NCBI RefSeq assembly: GCF_001647195.1
Contig: NZ_LVCV01000184.1
Span: 1 to 33,715 of the forward strand
DNA length: 33,715 bases
Origin: Rhodococcus sp. EPR-157
GTDB taxonomy: Bacteria > Actinomycetota > Actinomycetes > Mycobacteriales > Mycobacteriaceae
Direction of reading: 5' to 3'
A program made the position numbers and the translations under genes. Positions 8,441 through 15,116 of this stretch are shown in pieces. Position 1 is the stretch's first letter; every line of letters begins with the position of its first letter. A model generated the notes under the pieces. The model saw only the letters and a program-made list of their open reading frames with translations, did not search any database and was not told the DNA's origin.

Positions 8441-9243
8441 GGTAGCTCGATCGGTAGAGCGATGCCGTCGTGGACGCGGCACGACTCGCACGGTCCCATG
8501 AGTGCGGCCCCGATCGCTCCTCGAACCAGAGCTTTCAAGGGTTCGATGTTCTTCTGGAACTCTGCGAAGACATCTACTGCTCGAACACCCTGTCCTGCTT
8601 CGATTCCCGCGTCGAGATCGGTGACGAGTGCGATCGGCGTGTAACAGAGTTCGAGTTCGCGCGCCAGCACCGCTTCGGGATGTCCGGTCATGTTCACCAA
8701 CGTCCACCCCTGCCTGGCGAACCATTGGCTTTCCGCGCGGGTGGAGAAGCGCGGACCTTCGACGACCACCATCGTCCCGCCGTCGACGACTCCGTCCTGC
8801 AGCGCGGCGTCGCGAAGGTCTCGGCAGTACGGATCTGCGAACTCGACGTGGATGCCGCCGTTGTCGAAGTAAGTCTGGATGCGTCCGTTCGTTCGGTCCA
8901 CGAGTTGATCCGGCACGACGACGGTTCCCGGACCGAGCTCAGGGACAAGGCTTCCGACGGCGCACGGGGCGAACACGCGTTGAACACCGATCGTCCGCAG
9001 GGCCCACATGTTCGCCCGGTACGGCAGCGTATGCGGGGCGTACTCGTGGGCGACGCCGTGGCGTGGCAGGAAAGCAACCGGCCGGCCGGCGACGTCACCG
9101 ATGGTGATCGGGCCACTGGTCGATCCGTAAGGAGTATCGATCTGAATGCTCTCGGCGTCCTCGCCGAAGAACGAGTAGAAGCCGCTTCCGCCGATCACGG
9201 CGATGTCCGCGCGATGATGCCCCGGCGTGAGTGCTGTCGTCAT
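8437..9243 (-). CDS. mtnP: S-methyl-5'-thioadenosine phosphorylase
   Basis: 268 residues. Phosphorolysis of methylthioadenosine to adenine and methylthioribose-1-phosphate, for purine and methionine salvage. Family motifs: AVIGGSGFYSF (15-25), FLPRHGVAHEYAPHTLPYRANMWAL with the phosphate-binding RHG, the GSLVPELGPGTVVVPDQLVDRT block, EGPRFSTRAES, and NMTGHPEAVLARELELCY, where the MTAP/PNP substrate loop lies. The start ATG is preceded by AGAAGAGA. It heads the operon that continues into the epimerase (ATGA overlap). M. tuberculosis Rv0535 has the same place beside an epimerase gene. The true substrate could be another 6-oxo or 6-aminopurine nucleoside, but the family call is firm. Confidence 0.93.
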   Translation of the reverse strand: MTTALTPGHHRADIAVIGGSGFYSFFGEDAESIQIDTPYGSTSGPITIGDVAGRPVAFLPRHGVAHEYAPHTLPYRANMWALRTIGVQRVFAPCAVGSLVPELGPGTVVVPDQLVDRTNGRIQTYFDNGGIHVEFADPYCRDLRDAALQDGVVDGGTMVVVEGPRFSTRAESQWFARQGWTLVNMTGHPEAVLARELELCYTPIALVTDLDAGIEAGQGVRAVDVFAEFQKNIEPLKALVRGAIGAALMGPCESCRVHDGIALPIELP

Positions 9244-9295
9244 GATGTCATTCTCTTCTATGCTGGGCGCGAGAGTAAGTCGCACTAGGGAAAAG

Positions 9296-10621
9296 GTGAA
9301 CGCTATCCGCTACTGGAGAGAGTCTCTCGCCGCAACAGTGGCTCTCGTGCTCGTGGCGGTCGCGTTCGTCGTGCCGTACCTGGGCAACGAACTGGTCACT
9401 CCGATCATCAACAGAACACCACAGCAAGTACGCGATTTCGCGGATGCTGCACCTCTTTTCGGCTTTCGTGAGTTCCACTACGGCTGGGGGACGCCGTTCG
9501 CGATCCTGATCGCCGTGACCGGCGTTCTGTGGGGTCCGGATCTTGCGCGCAGATTGCCGTGGCGCCGACTCCTTGCTCTGGTGTGGGCCGCCTCTGCTGC
9601 CTGGACGATGTCGCTGGCGATGATCGACGGCTGGCGACGTGGCTTCACCACCCGGCTTGCGTCCACGGACGAGTACCTGCACGAGGTGCCCGGTGTCACC
9701 GACATCCCGGCGACGTTGCGTGGATTTTCGGAGAGGATTCTCGACTACCAGGCAGACTCGTGGACGACGCACGTCTCCGGACATCCGCCAGGCGCGTTGT
9801 TGACATTCGTGTGGCTCGACCGCCTCGGGCTCAGTGGAGGCGCTTGGGCTGCGACTCTGTGTGTTGTCGTCGGGACAAGCGCGGCCGTCGCCGTCATCGT
9901 CGCGGTGCGTGCACTCGGGGACGAGACGATGGCTCGTCGAGCGGCGCCCTTCGCAGTGTTGGCGCCGGCGGCCATCTGGGTGGCTGTGTCCGCGGACGCC
10001 TTCTACATGGGTGTCGTGGCGTGGGGCATCGCGCTGCTCGCCATCTCCACCCGAGCGCACCGGTGGCCGGCATCGTTCGCGGCGGGTGTGCTTCTCGGGT
10101 TCGGGATCTATCTGAACTACGGGCTCGTGTTGATGGGACTGCCCGCCATCGCAGTGCTGATCGCAGCGCGCACGGCATGGCCGCTCGTCGGTGCCGTGGC
10201 GGGTGCGCTGGTGGTCACTGCCATCTTCACCGCGTACGGGTTCTGGTGGTTCGACGGCTACGAGCTGGTCCAGGAACGCTACTACCAGGGCATCGCGTTG
10301 GACCGGCCGTTCGAGTACTGGGGATGGGCGAACATTGCCGCGTTGTTCTGCGCAGTAGGGGTGGCGGTACCGGCGGCGTTCCCACGGATCTTCACCAAGG
10401 CCGCGCCGATCAACTTGCTGGTCATCGGCGCACTCGCAGCCGTCGTGATGGCAGATTTGAGTCAACTGAGCAAGGCCGAGACCGAACGCATCTGGCTGCC
10501 GTTCGCGATGTGGATGCTGCTCGCTCCGGCCGTTCTGCCTCAGCGCACGCACAAGTTCTGGCTGACGCTGCAGGTGTCCGCTGCGCTCGCGATCAATCAT
10601 CTCTTGTTCACGAACTGGTGA
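9296..10621 (+). CDS. Polytopic membrane protein, putative GT-C-like
   Basis: 441 residues with about ten hydrophobic helices, first at residues 10-29 (AATVALVLVAVAFVVPYLGN), last near the C-terminus (WLPFAMWMLLAPAVLPQ, LQVSAALAINHLL). The periplasmic loops hold conserved-looking HVSGHPPGALLTFVWLDRLG and STDEYLHEVPGV stretches, as in actinobacterial integral membrane proteins such as Rv0541c, thought to be GT-C-type glycosyltransferases. GTG at 9296 is preferred because AGGGA lies 4 bases upstream; an ATG at 9260 in frame has no ribosome site. It is divergent from the MTAP operon, which encodes an epimerase and a glycosyltransferase, so a shared envelope glycan pathway is plausible. No catalytic residue is proven. 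Confidence 0.8.
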   Translation: MNAIRYWRESLAATVALVLVAVAFVVPYLGNELVTPIINRTPQQVRDFADAAPLFGFREFHYGWGTPFAILIAVTGVLWGPDLARRLPWRRLLALVWAASAAWTMSLAMIDGWRRGFTTRLASTDEYLHEVPGVTDIPATLRGFSERILDYQADSWTTHVSGHPPGALLTFVWLDRLGLSGGAWAATLCVVVGTSAAVAVIVAVRALGDETMARRAAPFAVLAPAAIWVAVSADAFYMGVVAWGIALLAISTRAHRWPASFAAGVLLGFGIYLNYGLVLMGLPAIAVLIAARTAWPLVGAVAGALVVTAIFTAYGFWWFDGYELVQERYYQGIALDRPFEYWGWANIAALFCAVGVAVPAAFPRIFTKAAPINLLVIGALAAVVMADLSQLSKAETERIWLPFAMWMLLAPAVLPQRTHKFWLTLQVSAALAINHLLFTNW

Positions 10622-10639
10622 CCGAAGTGCGCGCACTAC

Positions 10640-11302
10640 CTACCCACTCACCGGGGAAGATCGTAGCCGCGCAAAGTACCGACCGTGAATCGGCGCGATG
10701 TCGACGACTGAAAGTCCTGCGGCCTGCGCCAACCCGGATGTCGCATCCACGCTGACACGCGCCCAGGCAAACCAGTCGCCGACCGTCGTGTCGGTCTCCC
10801 AACGCACTGTCTGTGTGAGGACGCGATCGTCGCCAGGTGCATCGACCTCGGCGATCACGGATCCTCCCGGCCGAATCAGCTCAGCGGCCCTGCGTAGCAA
10901 TCGAACCGGATCGCCCCCGATGCCGATGTTGCCGTCGGCCAGCAGCACACTGTCCCATTCGCCTACGTTCGGCAAGGGTTCGAACAGATCCCGCAGTACC
11001 GCTCGACCCCCGCGGTTGACGGTGAGATCGACGGCCTTGCGGGAGGTGTCGACGCCCAGGGCCGAGATGCCGCGTCGTGCAAGCCCTTCGGTGAGCCGAC
11101 CTGGACCGCAGCCCAAGTCGAGGGTAGGACCCGTGCATTGATCGATCATCGAGAAGTCGGCGATTCGGTCCTCGAGGGTCGACGCTTCGCCGCCCATCCA
11201 TCGTGCGATCGGAAGCGACTCTCGCGAGCCGTCGGAATGGCCCATCCAGCACGGGAGGCCGGAGGAGGCCCGACGAAACAGCTCGTCAGCTGTAACGGTC
11301 AT
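10640..11302 (-). CDS. Class I SAM-dependent methyltransferase
   Basis: 220 residues. Motif I is PTLDLGCGPGRLTEGLA (59-75), motif II ALGVDTSRKAVDL, and the motif IV region WDSVLLADGNIGIGGDP; LIRPGGSVIAEVDAPG follows as post-III. The pattern is that of small-molecule methyltransferases. The start overlaps the small membrane protein gene by ATGA, so it is the last of four coupled genes headed by the lipoprotein at 13790. The sulfite-oxidase-like operon context does not reveal a substrate. It converges on the membrane protein at 9296 with 18 bases between stops. Confidence 0.88.
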   Translation of the reverse strand: MTVTADELFRRASSGLPCWMGHSDGSRESLPIARWMGGEASTLEDRIADFSMIDQCTGPTLDLGCGPGRLTEGLARRGISALGVDTSRKAVDLTVNRGGRAVLRDLFEPLPNVGEWDSVLLADGNIGIGGDPVRLLRRAAELIRPGGSVIAEVDAPGDDRVLTQTVRWETDTTVGDWFAWARVSVDATSGLAQAAGLSVVDIAPIHGRYFARLRSSPVSG

Positions 11303-11769
11303 GTGTCTCTCCTGAAGGATGCAAGGCGGATGGCGTAGGCGACTGCACTGACTCCGAACAGAGCCGCGGACAGCAACAGCCAGCGACCGAGGTACGGCTC
11401 CTGAGTCGAACCGGTTGCGGCCTCGTAGGTCTGCGATCCCTGCTGCAGTATTCCGGGGAAGAACAACGCGAAGGTCAGCGCAGTCCCCAGTGTCGGAATG
11501 CGAACATAGTTCAGTGGCGAGACGCGCATGCGGTGCGTTCGACCGAGCCCGAATCGGAGTGAGCGATCGGCAATCGCATACAGCGGGAACAGCACCAGAT
11601 CATGTGCGACTACGGCTCCGGCGAACCACACGGCAATCGACTGCCACCAGACGTCTTTGTTCCAGAACGTCTGAATGCCAGCCACGTACACGACATATCC
11701 CACGAGAGCGAAGGCGAAACCGAGTGTGAGTAGGTGGAGCGGACTCGCCCCGTACAGTCGCCTGATCAC
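11299..11769 (-). CDS. Small polytopic membrane protein of the molybdoenzyme operon
   Basis: 156 residues from a GTG that overlaps the upstream stop (GTGA), which decides the start over the longer ORF. There are about four hydrophobic helices: LHLLTLGFAFALVGYVVYVAG, the WWQSIAVWFAGAVVAHDLVLFPLYAIAD region, LGTALTFALFFPGIL and WLLLSAALFGVSAVAYAIRL. A conserved HD pair sits in the second helix (AVVAHDLVLFPLY). I recall M. tuberculosis Rv0218-Rv0219 as a similar pair of sulfite-oxidase-like protein and small membrane protein; from memory, not checked. It may help anchor or assemble the upstream enzyme. Function unknown. Confidence 0.82.
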   Translation of the reverse strand: MIRRLYGASPLHLLTLGFAFALVGYVVYVAGIQTFWNKDVWWQSIAVWFAGAVVAHDLVLFPLYAIADRSLRFGLGRTHRMRVSPLNYVRIPTLGTALTFALFFPGILQQGSQTYEAATGSTQEPYLGRWLLLSAALFGVSAVAYAIRLASFRRDT

Positions 11770-13103
11770 GATGACCTGAACTCGATGGCCGCGACCCATT
11801 TGGTGTTGTGCACACCCGGCATTGCCGGGACGATGATGCGGGCTGGATAGCCATGGTCGAGAGACAGGTCAGCGCCGTTGACACGGAGCGCCAGCAAGGA
11901 ATTCGGATGCAGAACCTGATTGGACTGCAGTGCGGCCTGACGGAACGGCCCGTTCTCCTCGATCGAGGAGACCAGCGCCGAATCGAGGTTCCCGACGCCC
12001 GCGTACGCGGCCAGGTCCCGAAGGCGCACACCCGTCCACGTCTGCACCGTCGACCATCCCTCTACGCAGGCGATCGGGAGCTCGGCGGTGTACTGCTCCA
12101 TGCCAAGCAATGCGTCGCGGTCGAATGTCACCTTCGTATCGCCGCTGATGAGTTCGAGTGCCCAGTCCGCACCGGTGTTCGCGTCGTCGATACCTGCGGC
12201 GACGGCTGTTCGGTTGATTTGGAAGTCGTTCGGCCCGTCGCCGTACGAACGTCCGCGGGGCAGCAGAATCGCGGCGTGTCGAAGGACCCCGCCGGTGGTC
12301 TGTCCTGCCGTGAGTACGGCGACGAACACCGCGCCACCACCGACGAGCGCCAGCGCGCCGCGGCGACTGATCGTGGGCTTGTCGGGGTCTGCAGCGATGA
12401 GATCGGAATCACCGACTTCTTGCTCGGTCTGCTTGTCTCGCAGTACCTGTATCAACGAACGTCGACGTAGGGTGCGAATCATCAACGGAGCCTTCAAGAT
12501 CACATGGCTGACGAATCCGGCGATGAAGACCCATGCGCCCCAGTAGTGGGCGGTATAGAAACTGAATCCGAAGAGGTAGTCGTACTGGATGTTCAGTACT
12601 CCCGTGACGATCTCGAACAAGACCCCGCCGACGAGGGCGATCAGCGAAAGACGTTCCAGTGCGCCGGCTATCGATCGAATCGGCGGTGTGACGAACAGCT
12701 TGGGAATGACCGACCACAGCTTCGCCAAGACGATCGGAACGAGAACAAGCCCGAGGCCGACATGCAGTCCCTGGGTGAGTCGATAGAGCCAGGCAGGATC
12801 GGTGGGCCAGTCGAACTGAGGAAGCCGAAGCCACCCGACATCTGCAGGCATCGCCTGACCGAACTGCGGCCCGTATGCGATGTAGGACAACAACCCCGTG
12901 ACGATCACTATCGGCAACCCGGCGAGCAGGACAGCGCCGAACACCGACGTGAGCCACGGGCCTCTCAGTGGGCTGCGGAAGCGGAGCTTCCGGGGGTTGT
13001 CGAAGCGGAGCTTCCGGGGGCTGTGGAAGCGGAACTGGCCACGCGCCCGAGCGCGCGAGGCCACCATATGCGGTGACCGCGCGCGCTCGGGTTCTGCGGA
13101 CAT
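11766..13103 (-). CDS. Cytochrome b561-like / molybdopterin oxidoreductase fusion
   Basis: 445 residues in two parts. Residues 50-215 hold four membrane helices of a b-type cytochrome domain, with histidines that could bind heme at 114, 186 and 200. Residues 246-268 begin with SRRGAL, a twin-arginine-like motif, then a fifth helix, and residues 295-445 are a sulfite-oxidase-type molybdopterin domain outside the membrane, with the conserved Cys346 in ACVEGWS and the HGYPARIIVPAMPG block. It probably reduces or oxidises a periplasmic substrate with electrons passing to or from the quinone pool through heme. The N-terminus contains a 24-bp tandem repeat (12971-13042). The ATG follows the lipoprotein TAA directly; the next gene overlaps by GTGA. 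The substrate is unknown. Confidence 0.9.
   Translation of the reverse strand: MSAEPERARSPHMVASRARARGQFRFHSPRKLRFDNPRKLRFRSPLRGPWLTSVFGAVLLAGLPIVIVTGLLSYIAYGPQFGQAMPADVGWLRLPQFDWPTDPAWLYRLTQGLHVGLGLVLVPIVLAKLWSVIPKLFVTPPIRSIAGALERLSLIALVGGVLFEIVTGVLNIQYDYLFGFSFYTAHYWGAWVFIAGFVSHVILKAPLMIRTLRRRSLIQVLRDKQTEQEVGDSDLIAADPDKPTISRRGALALVGGGAVFVAVLTAGQTTGGVLRHAAILLPRGRSYGDGPNDFQINRTAVAAGIDDANTGADWALELISGDTKVTFDRDALLGMEQYTAELPIACVEGWSTVQTWTGVRLRDLAAYAGVGNLDSALVSSIEENGPFRQAALQSNQVLHPNSLLALRVNGADLSLDHGYPARIIVPAMPGVHNTKWVAAIEFRSS
12971..13042. repeat. 24-bp tandem repeat inside the molybdoenzyme gene
   Basis: Three 24-base units: 12971-12994, 12995-13018 and 13019-13042. The first two differ at three positions; the third is diverged. 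Each of the first two carries the dyad GAAGC-GGA-GCTTC. The reading frame is kept (8 codons per unit), giving the repeated basic peptide RKLRF followed by DNP or RSP in front of the first membrane helix. Confidence 0.85.
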
Positions 13104-13790
13104 TTAGGCAGTGGCGACAGTGATGGTCGCAACGCCGACGAGCAGGCCGGGGGTGACAGCGTCGGTCTGGAACGTGTCGTTCAGCAGGCCGGCTGCGGTC
13201 TCGGAGATCTTGACCTGGGTTCCCTGGAGGATGGCAGTGTTGTCGGGACCGGTTGCCAACGGGTTCAGAGTGCGTCCGTCGAGGTCGAAGATGACGGCGT
13301 CTTCGGCTGCGACCTCGCCGTTGACCGAGACGGTGCCGGTGAGCAGTGACGTGCCCGGATCGATGTCGAAATCGGTGAGCTCGACGACGGTCTCGCCTGC
13401 GGTGAGCGACAATCCGCTCCCATCGTGCATGATTTCACCCTGGACGTAGGGATCGACCGTGCCGGGCTCCCAGTACTTCACGTTGCCGCCGGTGATCGGG
13501 AAGCTGATGGAACCATCTGCGAGAGTGGCGGTTCCGATGACACCTGGCGTGAGGCCGAGCGTCGTCAGTGCGCCTGTGAAGCCGGGGTCCAGAGCGACTG
13601 CGGTGCTGACTCCGTTGCTGAGGTCGTCGACCTCGGCGGCAGGCTCGGGCATCGCTTCGGTGGTTTCCATCGCTGCCGAACTGGTGCTGCTCTCGGTGAT
13701 GGAGGAGTCGTCGCTGGAGCATGCAGCAAGTGGCACGAGCGTCATTGCGCCAACTGCAGTGGCGGCCATGACTTTACGGATCGAGATCAT
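13104..13790 (-). CDS. Secreted lipoprotein, distantly HtaA-like
   Basis: 228 residues. Signal peptide MISIRKVMAATAVGAMTLVP then lipobox LAAC with Cys24 as the lipidation site, followed by a Ser/Thr/Glu-rich linker (25-50). The mature part is beta-rich: ATLADGSISFPITGG, QGEIMHDGSGLSLTAGETVVELTDF, LLTGTVSVNGEV. The order of motifs, H-DGSGLSL then a strand, then a GT(V) turn, faintly recalls HtaA-type heme-binding domains, but I cannot claim that. A Shine-Dalgarno GAAAGG lies about 10 bases upstream. The TAA is followed at once by the ATG of the cytochrome/molybdoenzyme fusion, so the two are coupled and this lipoprotein may deliver or sense its substrate or electrons. Confidence 0.8.
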   Translation of the reverse strand: MISIRKVMAATAVGAMTLVPLAACSSDDSSITESSTSSAAMETTEAMPEPAAEVDDLSNGVSTAVALDPGFTGALTTLGLTPGVIGTATLADGSISFPITGGNVKYWEPGTVDPYVQGEIMHDGSGLSLTAGETVVELTDFDIDPGTSLLTGTVSVNGEVAAEDAVIFDLDGRTLNPLATGPDNTAILQGTQVKISETAAGLLNDTFQTDAVTPGLLVGVATITVATA

Positions 13791-14135
13791 GTCGGATCTA
13801 CCTTTCGTTGCTCATCTCTTGAGCGTTGTTGGTGATTCGCCGCCGGTGCCGATCTGGATTGGTTCCGGTGCGAAGCCGGTTCGTGGCAGCGAATCGATTC
13901 GGCGTGGAGAAGGAGCGGTCGGCCGCGGGAGGCGTTCCGTTCCAAAAAACCGTGCGTCAAATCGCGTTGGTAGACACAGGCTCTCACCTTTTTGTCCAGT
14001 TCGGTGACCAGAATGTCCGTTTTCAACACTCGTAGTAGGCCCGTGACCGATCCGTGATCCGGTCGAGTCTGGTCCGTTACCTCGCGCGCCCCCCTCGGCG
14101 CTAACCGGGGGTTCGGTTTGGTTGTCGCGGCCCCC

Positions 14136-14170
14136 TCGGAGTGACCGAATGGCTCATTCGGTCACTCCGA
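14136..14170. repeat. Perfect 16-bp inverted repeat (hairpin)
   Basis: TCGGAGTGACCGAATG (14136-14151) pairs perfectly with 14155-14170 across a 3-base loop. It adjoins and overlaps the 30-bp tandem repeats, sharing the element TTCGGTCACT. It lies about 115 bases before the sulfurtransferase start. It may act as an operator or as a mobile intergenic palindrome; no T tract follows, so a terminator is less likely. Confidence 0.85.
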
Positions 14171-14226
14171 GTGACTCAAACAGCCGTTCGGTCACTCTGA
14201 GTGACTCAAACAGCCGTTCGGTCACT
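14161..14226. repeat. 30-bp direct repeats with nested palindromes
   Basis: Units 14161-14190 and 14191-14220 are identical except for one base (14168 C, 14198 T), and six bases of a third copy follow. Each unit starts with a 15-base dyad of the form GTCACTC-N-GAGTGAC (14161-14175 and 14191-14205). TTCGGTCACT occurs three times at exact 30-base spacing (14157, 14187, 14217). The spacing, close to three helical turns, would place dimeric regulators on one face of the DNA. Confidence 0.88.
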
Positions 14227-14284
14227 ACGCTGGGCCCCCAACCCCAACCCCGCCAGACGCCGATGCTTTCGAAGGAGAATGCCG

Positions 14285-15109
14285 ATGAGTGTGACCCGCG
14301 ACGTCGCCGACGTTGAGTCCGCGCTGGGCAGCCTGGTTCCACCGGTGGTACTCGACGTCCGCTGGGCCCTCGGTGACTCCGCCGGGCATCAGCGCTACCT
14401 CGAGGCGCACATCCCCGGTGCCGTGTTCGTCGACCTCGATACCGAGTTGGCCGCGCATGGTGCACCTGAGCTCGGCCGCCACCCCCTACCGTCGATCGAG
14501 AACTTGCAGTCGTCGGCGCGACGGTGGGGAATCAGCGTCGGCGTGCCTGTCGTTGTCTACGACAACACGGGCAATCTGGCGGCCGCGCGGGCATGGTGGT
14601 TGTTGAAGTGGGCAGGCGTCGAACAGGTGTCACTTCTCGACGGCGGTCTGAAGGCGTGGATTGCGGCCGGGCTCGACACCGCCAAGGGTGAGGAATTGGC
14701 CGCTGGGGCCGGTGACATCGAGCTCGGTGCCGGTCACCTTCCGGTCCTGACTGCCGACCAGGCCGCAGCTCTCGCGGAGTCGGGAACATTGCTCGACGCC
14801 CGGGCGGCCGAACGCTACCGCGGCGAGACCGAGCCGGTTGACCCGAAAGCAGGCCACATCCCGGGCGCAATCAGTGCGCCGACAACAACCAATCTCGATG
14901 ACGACGGCAGATTCCTCCCGGCCGACGTTCTGCGCCGCAAGTTCGGCGACATCGAAGCGGTCGGCGTCTACTGCGGATCCGGTGTGACGGCCGCCCATCA
15001 GGTTGCGGCGCTTGCCATTGCGGGCATCGACGCCGCACTGTTCCCCGGCTCGTGGTCGCAATGGTCCAACGATCCGTCCCGTCCCGTGGCGACGGGTCCG
15101 AATCCCTGA
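14285..15109 (+). CDS. Two-domain sulfurtransferase (rhodanese / mercaptopyruvate type)
   Basis: 274 residues with two rhodanese domains. The inactive N-terminal domain has VVLDVRWALGD and HIPGAVFVDLDTEL (42-55) and ends near DGGLKAWIAAG; the active C-terminal domain has LLDARAAERYRGETEP (169-184), GHIPGAI (190-196) and the catalytic Cys230 in YCGSGVTAAH. The CGSGVT loop is the one of 3-mercaptopyruvate sulfurtransferases (SseA) rather than thiosulfate sulfurtransferases (CRxG type). It transfers sulfane sulfur to cyanide or thiols in the cytoplasm. The start at 14285 has AAGGAG 7 bases upstream; an ATG two codons earlier is too close to that site. The repeats at 14136-14226 lie upstream. It converges on the GMC gene with 7 bases between stops. 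Confidence 0.92.
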   Translation: MSVTRDVADVESALGSLVPPVVLDVRWALGDSAGHQRYLEAHIPGAVFVDLDTELAAHGAPELGRHPLPSIENLQSSARRWGISVGVPVVVYDNTGNLAAARAWWLLKWAGVEQVSLLDGGLKAWIAAGLDTAKGEELAAGAGDIELGAGHLPVLTADQAAALAESGTLLDARAAERYRGETEPVDPKAGHIPGAISAPTTTNLDDDGRFLPADVLRRKFGDIEAVGVYCGSGVTAAHQVAALAIAGIDAALFPGSWSQWSNDPSRPVATGPNP

Positions 15110-15116
15110 TGCATCT

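Larger units (their letters stand above)
13791..14284. other. 494-base gene-free region
   Basis: This divergent intergenic stretch separates the lipoprotein gene (leftward) and the sulfurtransferase gene (rightward). 13791-14036 would be the lipoprotein's upstream region; I see no convincing promoter or ORF in it. 14037-14135 contains an imperfect dyad around GACCGATCCGTGATCCGGTC. 14136-14226 carries the hairpin and tandem repeats listed separately. The rest (14227-14270) is C-rich leader. Confidence 0.6.

Noticed and set aside
9248-10636. 462-residue minus-strand open frame over the polytopic membrane protein
   Set aside because: Rich in Arg/His/Asp without hydrophobic or domain pattern, while the plus strand encodes regular membrane helices.
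13787-14029. 80-residue minus-strand ORF overlapping the lipoprotein start by ATGA
   Set aside because: The overlap is tempting, but the translation is low-complexity Arg/Ser/His towards the end, has no domain, and the lipoprotein has its own ribosome site.
14136-14226. CRISPR-like array
   Set aside because: Only two full units, directly adjacent with no variable spacers, and no cas genes nearby.
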